Shown here piece by piece: positions 35,085-45,790 of a stretch of DNA of 64,000 nt (position 1 is the stretch's first letter; each line of letters begins with the position of its first letter). Where the stretch lies: NCBI GenBank assembly GCA_037954325.1, contig JBBMNZ010000015.1:11572501-11636500 (forward strand), written 5' to 3'. Under the pieces are notes generated by a model. It was given only the letters and a program-made list of their open reading frames with translations. It was not told where the DNA came from and made no database searches. This stretch comes from Fistularia commersonii. Its lineage: Eukaryota; Chordata; Actinopteri; Syngnathiformes; Fistulariidae. The position numbers and the translations under genes were made by a program.

Positions 35085-35510
35085 GAAGGCTATCGGCCAG
35101 AATGAAAGGAAAGGTGGAGGACACATTGGTGAGACCAGCGATGCTCTACGCGCTAGAAACAGTGACAATAAGCAAAAGACAGGAGGCAGAGCTGGAGGTC
35201 ACAGAGATGAAGATGTTGAGGTTCTCTTTGGGAGTGACGAGGATGGACAGGATCAGGAACGAGTCCATCAGAGGGACGGCACATGTTAGATGTTTTGGAG
35301 ATAGAGTGAGATGGTTGGGTCATGTACAGAGCAGGGATGGTGAATATATTCGCAGACGGATGCTGGAATTTGAGCGCTAGAGGAAGACCGAAGAGACGAT
35401 TTATGGACGTAGTGAGAGAGGAGGATACAGAGAATAGGGTTAGATGGAGAAGGTTGATTTGCTGTGGCGACGCCTGAACAGAAAAGCCCAAAGGAGAAGA
35501 TGAAGATTTC
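35085..35510 (+). mobile_element. LINE reverse-transcriptase C-terminal fragment
   Basis: An open frame at 35,102-35,380 encodes the family tail: VEDTLVRPAMLYALETVT, then MLRFSLGVTRMDRIRNESIR, then VRWLGHVQSRDGEYIRRRML. It then decays and ends with gctgtggcgacgcctgaaca and aaggagaagatgaaga. It is the best preserved of four fragments of this element here and is 5'-truncated. Confidence 0.85.
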
Positions 35511-35784
35511 GACAATGTTGTTTATTCATGAATTCTGTCCTCTTACTTTTGTATAAACTATTCATGTTTCAGCCTCATTGTTACTTGAAACGTACCAACA
35601 TTGTTAATGCAGTACTTCTGTATATTCCCGATACTACTCACAGCATTTCACTTTAAACTAGACTTTTTTGCCCCAATCTCACAAATACTTATTATTTTTG
35701 TTTTTTTTTTCCTTCTTGCAATCGAAGACATACAATTTCCTAATTACCTTGTCTTACAAAAATACTTCTAAGATATCTATCATA

Positions 35785-36345
35785 ATTTCCGGACTATTGA
35801 GCGCACCTGAATATAAGCCGCACCGGCTAAAATATAACTAAATAAATCTATGTGTACGTATATAGGCTGTATTTGTCTATAAGCTGCAGGTGTCCGTGTT
35901 GTAGCATGAGATATTTACACAGAAAACTTTGAATAATATATAGACCAGTAACATCCACAAATACTGGAAATGCTTTTTACCCAAACAGTGCCTATAACAC
36001 AGCCGATGAAAAATATGAATAATAAATAACACAAGCAAGAGTCCATCCATCCATCCATCCATCCATTTTCCATCCCCGCTTTGTCCCTCTCCAGCTGATC
36101 GCTATCTCGGCCTTCCTCCTGCACTCTAAAACCATGACGTCGTCTTCGGTGTCGGAATCGAACGGCGACAGAATTTCACGGTCATTTTATTGGCCCGATG
36201 TGAGGAGGCTAAATGTTTTGGTGGCGTGAAGCTTGTTAGCCTGAAAAAATCCATAGATGTACCGCATTGTTTTATTAAATCGCAGTGTTCAAATCGTGTG
36301 AAAAAAGTAGTGACTTATTGTCTGTAAATTACGGTAATAATCATG
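35785..36345 (+). mobile_element. Dispersed MITE-like repeat, copy 1
   Basis: Starts with ataatttccggactattgag, then cgcacctgaatataagccgc. The middle holds a CCAT repeat and 'ctttgtccctctccagctga', and it ends with gtctgtaaattacggtaata. It shares about ten ordered blocks with 60,350-60,870. The class is not certain. Confidence 0.7.
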
Positions 36346-36410
36346 TGCTATAATACTAAAATAAAGGTCACCTGACTACTTTCTCACCCCTTTGCGTTTC
36401 CCTCTGTCCT

Positions 36411-36426
36411 CCAGCAGGGGGCGCTA
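36411..36426 (+). promoter_or_regulatory. Consensus CTCF-type motif
   Basis: CCAGCAGGGGGCGCTA matches the vertebrate CTCF core throughout. It lies about 6.2 kb past the protocadherin-alpha stop codon. On the plus strand it points against the direction of transcription of the protocadherin gene. A (CA)n run follows at 36,492-36,533. Confidence 0.6.
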
Positions 36427-36490
36427 TGACCCCGGAATTGGAGGACGACGACACTAGCAGCTTCTCCCATCTGCAGACAGATGGAGCTCA

Positions 36491-36491
<1 letters not shown>

Positions 36492-36536
<45 letters not shown>

Positions 36537-36741
36537 GGTTCATTGACAACATTAAAATGATCTCATTGTTGGTGCGGCGAGGAAGAAGAGGAGGGACCAT
36601 CCCTTTGTGTTTACCCGCCGTCTAATATTTTGTCTTTTTCCGGCGCGTTCCTGCACATTTTACGATAAGCGTGTCGCTGTTCGCTCTCAGCAAAGGTTTC
36701 CCTTAGCCTTTTGGTGTTTACACACCTTTAGCATCCGTGTG

Positions 36742-36779
<38 letters not shown>
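36492..36779. repeat. (CA)n and (GT)n microsatellites
   Basis: (AC)21 at 36,492-36,533 and (GT)n at 36,746-36,779. The two are 212 bp apart and reverse complementary, so they could pair. Confidence 0.9.
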
Positions 36780-37222
36780 TACACACTGCCAGGACGGACG
36801 TTCCCTCTTCACGTGTGGGCGATCTGGATCCGTTCCCCGTCGTTTACTCACATCGTGTCCCATTCGCCAAATTTCAACCCAGTGTGAGTGCGTGTGTGTT
36901 TACGCTGCCGCTCCTTGCCAAAAACACACTCATTCACACACACAGGATGTACAAATACGAGGAATTTGGAGTTTCACATTCCAGCTGCGCGGCCGCGAGT
37001 ACAATTCACCCTTTCTCTCTGTCTTCACCAGCTTCATCTTGTTTTGCAATAATGGTCCCGTCTGTCTGGTCTGGGTCGGGTGGGCTTTTCCCCAGAGGAG
37101 GAGGAGGTGGAGGTTGCCTCCTTTCAAGACATAGTTGAAGATGGTGCGGGGGTTTGTCCGCCAGGCGGAGGTCCTGGTCCTGAGGGGACAGACACATCGG
37201 ACGTGGCGCGAATCAGCATCGG

Positions 37223-37456
37223 GTGTTTGGATGTGTGTGTCCTTGTGTCGTGCCCATTGCCGGGTTTAGCGCCGAGTCGAACGCACTGCGTCTCCTCCTT
37301 GAGGCTCTTCTACCTTCTGTGGACTACGAGGCGCAAGATGACTTCAGAATCCCCCAAATTTTCCCAGTTGACGTGCCTTGGGACTACGACTATGGTGTCA
37401 ACTACTGGGTCCCGTGGTACCATGAGGAAGAAGCAGTGCTGACGTTCTCTTTGTAG
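37223..37456 (+). other. Unassigned open frame, possible exon
   Basis: A plus-strand frame whose last ~60 codons (after a possible gggttTAG acceptor at about 37,269) are not low-complexity: RLLLEALLPSVDYEAQDDF, then PQIFPVDVPWDYDYGVNYW and VPWYHEEEAVLTFSL, then TAG. It is rich in acidic and aromatic residues. I do not recognise it. It may be chance, a terminal exon of a plus-strand gene, or a remnant of a mobile element. Confidence 0.2.
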
Positions 37457-37606
37457 CGATGCTTTGTTTCCATCAACACATCCACGAGAGGGCAATGTAG
37501 AGTTTGGAGTTCAGTGCCAAGTTCCACATTCTGTTTCAGACAAGAAGAGGTGGCAGAGGTGATCTATGTGGTCATCCCCTGGTCATACAGACACCATGTT
37601 GTCTTT

Positions 37607-37745
37607 CGTTCCTTTAGCTCGTTGCGCTTGAGCATACCGCGCAACAACACCGTTCCTTTAGCTGGTTGCGCTTGAGCATACCGCGCAACACTGCGCCACA
37701 ACACCGTTCCTTTAGCTGGCTGCAGTTGAGCATACCGCGCAACAG
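37607..37745 (+). repeat. Three tandem units with hairpin cores
   Basis: Units start at 37,607, 37,651 and 37,705 (cgttcctttagct...gcataccgcgcaac). In units 1 and 2, GTTGCGC and GCGCAAC form a 7-bp stem around an 11-nt loop (ttgagcatacc). Unit 3 has lost the left stem. Confidence 0.85.
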
Positions 37746-38389
37746 TGCTTCCCCACGACTTCCGGTGGTATTGCTGTTTGCTGCATTGTGCTATGCATCA
37801 GTGAGCTCACCGAGAATGTGCGGGATCACGCAGGAAGTGTACGAAGAGCTGGTCTTACGTGGAGTACGAATGAGCCTTCCGAGTGCCGACCCACGCTCTG
37901 GATGTCGAATAACATCCACAGTGTCCAGAACAGAACATGTGCACTTATTCGTATAGCAGTAGTTTGTACGGAGAAATGGGCGGCGTCAAATCAGAAACAT
38001 CCGACTCATGTTCACGGTTCACCTCTGTTATCAGAGGAACCCCTGGGTTGTTTTTGTGGATCTTGACCGAGTTCTGTTTTTTCAATATTAATGCGTCGGC
38101 ACTCGCTCCCCGAACCATGAAACTTTAAAAGGGTGGGAGGTTCAGGATGGAGGCAAAAAAATCAGAAACGGAACCCAAAACAAGCCCCGGATTTTTTGGC
38201 AAGCGGTGTGTTTACTTGGAATCAGCAGAGGAGAGGTCATGGTCCTCAGCCAGAACATTCTGGGGAAAACAGCGTCCTGTTTTCCGAGCATTTCCTCCGC
38301 CTTCTCTTCCCCGCCTCAGAGTCCATTCAACAATAATCTCAAACACACAAACATACACACGGGTTCGGAAGGGGGTATATTTAAGAAAA
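37746..38389. other. Intergenic DNA, no gene seen
   Basis: Short open frames only. No recognisable domain or repeat. Confidence 0.35.
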
Positions 38390-38734
38390 ACTTTATTCGT
38401 GACTTATTAACAAAACACATTACCAGATTGAAGAACTCAAAAGAACCACTATTATCACCTGGACAATGATAGGCGGGTGTACAAAAAGAAATCCTATTAA
38501 CAGATCTGCACTGTCACAGTCGCCCCTGCACGCGAGCTCCGCCCTACCGCCCACCGCCGGCGACTGATGAACATTCACTATACACAAGCAGAGAATACAT
38601 CGATTCTAAATTTTTTTACTTTTTTTTTTTTTTTTTTTTTTACATTTTTTTCCCTATTTTAAATTTTTTTTTGACCATGTTTTATTTATTTTGTCTCTAT
38701 ATAAGCAGGAGGGAGGACACGGCGTGTGTATGTA

Positions 38735-38778
<44 letters not shown>

Positions 38779-39211
38779 GAATTCACGAGAGTGTCTCTCG
38801 TCTGGACGCGAGGCCGTCAGGGGCACAAAGGCGTTAAAGGTAAACAAACGAAGGAAAGGAAAGAAGCCTTTAGAAAAAAAAAATTATAAAAAAAGCGTTA
38901 ACACAGTAGCATCATCTTATTTAGAAAAGGGGATTCTCTCCACCAATCACACACTTTGTGCCGTACGGCAGAGGAATTTTTTATTTTTTTTTAAATTGGC
39001 TTTTCCGTCCGATATTATCAACTCCCCCGGCGTGGAGGGGGGGGGGGGAGTAAAAAAAACATATCTATGTATATATATAGTATTTTATATAGTTATCTGT
39101 TTTCTTTTTTTTTCTTGCTTTTGTAACATGCAAACAGCCACTTGGTGATCTGACAGCACACAACCTGGGTGGGGGGAGGGGCAGGGGGTTAGCGTGGTAG
39201 CAGCACCTATG

Positions 39212-39249
39212 TATATATGTAAATATATATATATATATTTACATATATA
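39212..39249. repeat. 38-bp AT palindrome
   Basis: A perfect inverted repeat centred at 39,230/39,231 (tatatatgtaaatatatat and its complement). It sits in the presumed protocadherin 3' UTR. Confidence 0.9.
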
Positions 39250-39874
39250 TAGAGGTATATATATATATGTATAGCATGATGGCCATTTCAAAGAAGTAAC
39301 ATTGATTTGAGACTGTTGGATGCTGTGTTTCTACACTGTAAAAAGGTTAAGCCCCCCAACCCCCAAAAAACAATGTTCTCCGGTGGCGGGAACGTGCACG
39401 AGACAGCGACACCAGAAGTCTAAACCGCGGAAATGCTAAGATGTAGTGGTGGTGGTGGGAGGGGGTAAAGGAAAATCAGCGGTTTGTAGTTCGCGGTGTG
39501 AAGTTGAATTATTGAACAAAATAAAAGCATCAGTTTTTAAAATTTGTGCTACTCTGCAGGGGAGGGATTTAAATTTTTAATATTTTTTTAATTTTTTTTT
39601 TTATGAAATGTAATCCACTCACAAGGGTTTTGTGGGTGGATCTCGCGATTTTGACGTCCGCTCAGGGTGGGCTTTCACTACCGTCGTTAAAAAAGGATTT
39701 TTGTCCGGATGTCCTTGCAGCGTTCTGCTCGTTGAGATCTTAAAGGTTCTTTTCACACAAGGTCACCCTGTGCAGCTTCTCCGGCAGCTTCATCTTCTCC
39801 GAGTCAGCACGTAGTTCCCGTGGGGCCCGAGTGGTGGCTCAGTGCCCCCCCCCCAGGCTTTGCCTGGTTCCTTG

Positions 39875-40590
39875 CAGCTTCTATGAATCCACGCCGACGT
39901 CTCTCTTCTCTCTCGGTCACAGCGAATTAACCCCTTCTCTCTTGCACCGCGATTAATCGGTCGATTAATAATCGGGTTAAAGTGTAATTGATGCCAAAGA
40001 TGCCCAAATGTTCCTTGCGTCTTTTCTGAATCTACCGCAACATCTGTCTTCTGTATTGGTTTAAGCAAGTTAACCCCTTCTCCCTTGCGGTGCGATTAAT
40101 CGGTCAATTAATAATCGGGTTAAAGTGTAATTGATGCCAAAGATGCCCAAATGTTCCTTGCATCTTTTCTGAATCTACGGCAATGTCTGTCGTCTTTATT
40201 GGTTGAAGCGAGTTAACCCTTTCTCCCTTGCGGTGCGATTAATCGGTCGATTAATAATCGGGTTAAAGTGTAATTGATGCCAAAGATGCCCAAATGTTCC
40301 TTGCGTCTTTTCTGAATCTACCGCAACGTCTGTCTTCTTTATTGATTTCAGCAAGTTAACCCCTTCTCCCTTGCGGTGCGATTAATCGGTTGATTAATAA
40401 TCAGGTTAAAGTGTAACTAATGAAGGAGCTGCTCAAATGTTCCTCGCTTCTTCTCTGAATCCTGGGTGACGTCTCTTTTCTTTCTCGGTTGCAGCAAGTT
40501 AACCCTTTCTCGCTTGCACTGTGATTAATCGATCAATTAATAATCGGGTGAAAATGTAACTGATACCAAAGGTGCCCCAAACCTGGCTCG
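39875..40590. repeat. Five-copy 143-bp tandem repeat
   Basis: The landmark gattaatcg occurs at 39,951, 40,094, 40,237, 40,380 and 40,523, exactly 143 bp apart each time. Each unit holds gattaatcggtcgattaata, atcgggttaaagtgtaattg, atgccaaagatgcccaaatg, ttccttgcgtcttttctgaa and agcaagttaaccccttctcc. The outer copies have diverged more. Confidence 0.95.
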
Positions 40591-42108
40591 TTCGGGACGA
40601 AAAACAAGTTGTTACAAATGTAAATGTATGACGGTGTCGCCGCAGCACATTTCAGCGAAAGAGAGGTTTAAAAAAAGAAAGCAGTTGTCGTCCAATCATG
40701 TCGACTTGAAGGCGCAGAGGGCGGGAAAGCTGACGAGCGGGGGTTTTGGGGTGATAAGACATCTCTGAAGAATAACTTGCTAACATTCAAAGACAAGGAT
40801 GGACGGGATAGGGTCGGAGCTGGGCGGAGGCGGAGCCACGAGCGGCGTCTCCTCCCTCATCACACCATGGCGTTCAGTCTCTCCAGGAAAGGAAATAGCG
40901 GGGGACGGGGTGCATATTGTTTTTAGTATATTTGTAGGGAGTCGGGGGAGTTGGGGTGCCCCGTGGGGACGGTACAGCGCCATGGCGCTCGGCGCAGCCA
41001 GTTCCTGTTTGATTTTGGGTGAGCCAATCGGAAGAGGACCCGACTTGAATGCAAAGCAATTTGCGAAGAGGTTGTAATTTCGCCGTTGCTAGCTTAAAAC
41101 CTGGACGTCGCTCTGCATGAAGCTACAGTAGGAAGGTGTGTGTCTGCATCTGTGTGTCTGTCTTTGTGCTTGGGTGTGCGTTTTCGATGTTGTACCGGTT
41201 ATCAACATAACGCTGGAGTTAGCGTTAGAAAAAAAACAGCGAAGCTGCCTCACGATTGGCAACGCGCACCACTTCAAATCAAGGTCTATGTGTGTGTGTT
41301 TGCGTGTGTGTGTGTGTGTGTGTGTGGGGAGGGGATGGGTGTCGCTGTGTACAACAAGAGTGTTTGTGCGCCGGACTGGTTTTTGTGCACGGAGGCCCAT
41401 GCCGTCACTCCCAAGGTCGGCAGGGTGGAGGGGTGTGGTTGCATCAGCTACGCGTAGGTTCCCATGTCGCGTAGCATCGCTAAAGCACAAGCGGCGGGCA
41501 GCGGGCGGCACCACGAAAAGTCAGAAGTAACAACTAAATAGTTAAGCAAGCGACACGAAGCGGGTGCAAGGAAGTCACGCGACTGCACTCACTGACGGCA
41601 AAGCAGGATCCTCTCCCTCCCCGGTCGATGTCAGGTATGTTCTCTAACGGTTCCACGCCGGTTCGGAGCTCCGACGACCACCACGAGGGGTTTTTGGACG
41701 TTCCCGCCTGTTTTCTCAAAGTAGATCGGCATGCTCGTGCGCTCCCGTCTCCCGACGCGAGAAGCGTACAATTTGGAGCAGGATTCCCCAAAGAGGTCGA
41801 AAGACACAGATTTACGGGAAACGGGGCGGAAACATACAAAAAAAAAAAAAAAGCTGGCTGGAGCTCCTTCTTTTCTTCCCCTGGCGTGCAACCTCACTTT
41901 ACAGCCTACGGATCGACTACATGTATTTCTATATGTATTTATATATGTGTTTATATATAAGTTATGAAGCCACTACTTGAATATCCTAATCCGGGAACAA
42001 GCTAGCGCATAGTTGGTGCAACCCAGCCCAGGTCCACCCGGCCTGGCCTATGTGCTAGCTCAAGGCCACGGCACGGCCCGTCGCTGTGCGTCGGTGCTTT
42101 CTTTTCCC

Positions 42109-42144
<36 letters not shown>

Positions 42145-42602
42145 CGTATTTGTTTTCAATTTTTTACAAAAGACCACAATTCTCTCAAGGCCTCCGTCAT
42201 GTTTTCACGCTCTTACTCCGCCTCCCGCTGCGTTTTTGTTTCTTTGCGGGTGATCGCGGGGCGGGGGGGGGGGGTGGCGGTCAGATACAAATAGCACACT
42301 TTATTTGGCGGTGTCGCTTCCCTACGTGGTACAAGCTAGCCGTGTTGCTAGCTGTCGGATTGGGCGCGGGGCGGGGGGTGTCATAGAAGGCTAATCTAAT
42401 CCAGTACTCTAATTTGGTCCAGTCTTTGGGTGAAGGTACCGTTTGTGTTTCCCGGGAGCTTTTATTTCTGAGTCGGGGAAGGTTACGGGGAGGGGGCAAA
42501 GCTTTTATTTTGGTGGGGGGAGCCAGATCCGGGCTAATGTTGTCCCTGCAAATTTTCTGGCTCCGTAATTTCGTGGGTCGACGGCGGCTCACGCCTCTGC
42601 TG

Positions 42603-42916
42603 CTACTCCTCCCCTCCGTCATCCTTGCCCTTTTCCTTCTTCTCCTTCTTGTCCTTCTTCTTCTTCTTCTTCTTCTTGGCCTCTTCCTTCTTGCCGAAGC
42701 TGATGAAGTCGCCTTTGTCGTCCACGGGGCCCGGGTCGTGGCGGATGGATATGATGGCCGGCGACCCGGGGATGATGAAGGCCTCGGGGGGGATCTCTCC
42801 GGGCTTCAGCGGCTGGGGGGGGCAGTAGCCCTGTGCCGCGCCGTAGCGGAAGTGCCAGCTGTTGCTGTTGACGCCGGCGCCCACCGGTGGCGACAGCTCA
42901 CCACCGCCCTCTCCAT
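42603..42916 (-). CDS. pcdha: Protocadherin-alpha constant exon 3
   Basis: Begins after a poly-T tract and ACGGTGCAG acceptor. The first two bases complete an Asp codon with the last base of CE2. It encodes GEGGGELSPPVGAGVNSNSW, FIIPGSPAIISIR, DFISFGKKEEA, then a lysine block of about 20 residues, and ends GKDDGGEE. The PPVGAGVNSNSW and FIIPGSPAIISIR blocks and the Lys-rich tail identify the shared alpha-cluster cytoplasmic domain, which in mammals binds FAK/PYK2 and membranes. 103 complete codons plus stop. Confidence 0.97.
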
Positions 42917-43291
42917 CTGCACCGTAAAAAAAAACCAATATGGGTCAACTCCGGGCACTTGACACCCCCTAACGGCACGGGGTGGTATTGCATAGCAATC
43001 CCAGAAACGGGGAAATACCACTTTGTGTTTCATTAATACGACTGGTTTGTTGAACTAAACATCGTTTCTTTAAATGACTAATTAATTCTCCGCGTGCCCA
43101 TCGACCCCGCCCCGTCCAGGTGACACTCGCAAACGGGTTTATTAATAGCCTGCGTTCGTAGCGCGAGACCCCAAGGTCAAAAGGTCAGATGAAAAGCGAG
43201 AGCGAGAGAGGGATTGTTGGCTGAGAGAGAGAGAGAGAGAGAGAAAAGGAGATAGGGAGGGTGGAGAGGCGCTAAGAAGGCTGTGTGCGTG

Positions 43292-43326
<35 letters not shown>

Positions 43327-44057
43327 CAGACACACCAGCTCCCTCTGCACTGACCTACTTTCAGTCTGGATTTTTATTTAGATCAAACGGGGAAAAAAAA
43401 AAAAAAAAAAAAGATGGAGTTTGATTCTCCTTTGTGGGCTATTTCTGCCGCGGCCTGAGCGCCCAGCCCTGCTCTCCTGTCTCCGCTTCCCCCCGCCGGG
43501 ATGGGCGCCGTTCTGGAGAAGCTCGCCATCCCATCTGTCGCCGGCACCGCCGTGAATTTCCACGCGCAGATCATAATATGGCCATGCGTGACGCGGACGG
43601 CGGTTATTCCGGAGTAGGGCGACCACCGATCGTACAGTAGCTCGGGCGCTAAACGCTAATCGGGTTGGGTGTGACCATAGCAACGCACGCACATGAATAA
43701 TTTCTTTTCCCGCCTCCCGCCGAAATAGAAATGTATTCATTTTTTAGCTACATGAAATAATTAGCAGGTTCAGGAGCGGGGCAGTGAATTAAAAACTGCT
43801 TACACGTGTCAACACACCGGGGGGAGAAAAAACAACACACCCGGGGAGAAGCTGTTAGCTTTTTAAAAAAAAAAAAAAAAAAAAAAGAAATTAAAATTTT
43901 ATTCCGAGCAGCAGCTAATTAATCCCCATAATTCATCCCTCCATTAGGCCAGTTAGTCCCGTAACGCCTGTCTGTTTTTGAGGATTACGACATCCGATGG
44001 TCTGATCTGTCTGCGTTTAATCTGGCCCTTTAATCCGGGGAGGCGGGGCGGGGCGGC

Positions 44058-44082
44058 GGGGGGGGGGGGGGGGGGGGGGGGG
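44058..44082 (+). repeat. Run of 25 G
   Basis: An uninterrupted G tract preceded by ggcggggcggggcggc. Strong potential for G-quadruplex or triplex on the plus strand. It is intronic in the protocadherin gene, where the transcript would carry the C-rich complement. Confidence 0.9.
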
Positions 44083-45361
44083 TAAATTGTTGAATAAAAT
44101 TCAAAGTCCCGATGCAACCGAAAACAAGGCCTGCGTTTCATCAAACGAGCCAGATGTTAAAAGCCGGTGTTGTAATGAGGTGGCGCGACGAGCAACGCTA
44201 ATCCGCACCATCTTGGAACGCCGGCGCGCCATTTCCTGTTTACCTGCTGCCACCGTCTGCAGAGCCGGAGGAGAACGTGCAGGAAACGCACGCTACCGAG
44301 CATGTTTTATACGATAATGGGGTTATTATGTATTAATAAGCCAGCTATTGAGAGATTTATTTCTAGTGTTAGGGCAGCAAGACGGCCGCTCACCAGCTGC
44401 GAGCCTGAGGCCCGCTCATGGTCCGTTCAGGCCCCCCGCCTTTCCAGACGGAACCCTTGACCCCCGTTGCTAAGGGGTCCGGTTCTTTTCTCCCTGAGGA
44501 CGTCCTCAAATGAGTACAGACAAGGACCACACAGACAACAGACTTTTCCAAAAGAGAAAACATTTCCACAGGAGGGAGTTGTAGGTGTCGCTAGCCGGCG
44601 TCGCTAATCTGTCTCCTCGCTTATAAGCCGGTCGGGTACAGCAGGGTATCATCTGCGTATGGACGGAGAACCTCAAGTCCTCTCGTGAACACACACAAGG
44701 ACCACTCTTAGCAAACTTTTTCGAAAGGGAAACTTGTTCCCATAGGGAACCTCGTGAGTTGCTAGCCCGCGTTGCTAATCAAGCATAGCTCAGTTTTTGA
44801 CACTCACTCGTCTTCTTACTGTAAGCAGCTATTGTCTGCTGCGAGATTTTTTTTTTCACAAATGTTTCTATTGGTCATGCTTTCTCTAGCATACTTCCAG
44901 ATACTTGTATGCCTCTGGGTGTAACTTTACCTAACCACCTCGACTTCACTGCCAACTGAAATGTCCCCATTGTGGGACGATTAAAGGCTCATTCTGTTCT
45001 ATTCCATCCTAATCTAATCCACTTCCCTCCCATATAAGAACAATAATCCGCTCAGGTACATTGAGGAATCATCTACATATTAACGGAGAACGTCCCTTTC
45101 GCTGGAGGTCAATGGGTTTACCCTTCGTAGACGTGGATGCGTGCTCTGCTCAGGCGATTCATTTAGAGGGAGTGGACGAACGTTCTGGCGGTCGACGGAC
45201 TATTTTGTCTTTCTGTCTCGGGGTTCCGTTAATTCCTGCCTCACGCCTGAACTTCTAACATGGCTAATTAAGATACGAATGCTGCGTTTTCTTTTTTTTT
45301 GGTATTTTATTCCCGTGGTAACCGTGTCTGGGTGGAAGAAGGGGGGGGGGGGTTCCTTCTC

Positions 45362-45790
45362 TCCGTTGCCTAGCAGGTTGCCATGGCACCTGACCGCGGA
45401 GACGCGTGGGTGTTCGGGGAGCCTCCGATTTGTAACCCGATGTCCTACATTCAGAAAAAAAAAAAAAAAGCCGGGCTTTTGTTTCCTCCCTCCTACCCCC
45501 CCCACATATTTTAACACTCCCTTCTTTTCCCTCTCCTCCCTCCATCCTACCTGCCCTTGTCGCCCCTCCGTCGCCATCTCCATCCCCTGCCACCCTCCAA
45601 ATCTTCCATTCACTGATACGGCCGGTTGCCATGGAAACTGCCTTCGCCCACTCCCCGCTGACGGAGGGCGCGGCCGCCGCTGCAGCAATCTCTCTCTCCC
45701 TCCCTCCCTCCTTCCTTCCCTCTCTCCCTCCCTCGCTCCGTTAGTGTTGCCAGGCAACAGGTCACATGGCGTTCCCTAGCAACAACACTA
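45362..45790. promoter_or_regulatory. Cluster of RFX X-box-like motifs
   Basis: CCGTTGCCTAGCAGGTTGCC followed by ATGGCACC near 45,362-45,391. GGTTGCCATGGAAACTG near 45,624-45,640. GTTGCCAGGCAACAGG near 45,746-45,762. CCTAGCAACAA near 45,774-45,784. These fit the GTTNCC-ATGGNAAC inverted half-sites bound by RFX factors. A further TGTTGCCGTGGCGAC is near 46,629. Confidence 0.45.

Larger units (their letters stand above)
38390..42602 (-). other. Probable long 3' UTR of the protocadherin-alpha gene
   Basis: Directly downstream of the stop codon in CE3. Mammalian alpha constant exons carry a long 3' UTR of a few kb. Candidate polyadenylation signals on the gene strand are at 42,300-42,305 (near) and 38,392-38,397 (far). 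The segment holds a GT run at 38,737-38,771, a 38-bp AT palindrome at 39,212-39,249, a 143-bp tandem array, a GT run at 41,290-41,327 and 31 T at 42,110-42,140. The true 3' end is not determined by sequence. Confidence 0.4.

Noticed and set aside
45141..45779. 212-codon frame in the CE2-CE3 intron
   Set aside because: Crosses poly-A and pyrimidine-rich DNA. Pro/Ser/Leu low complexity. It lies wholly inside a supported intron.
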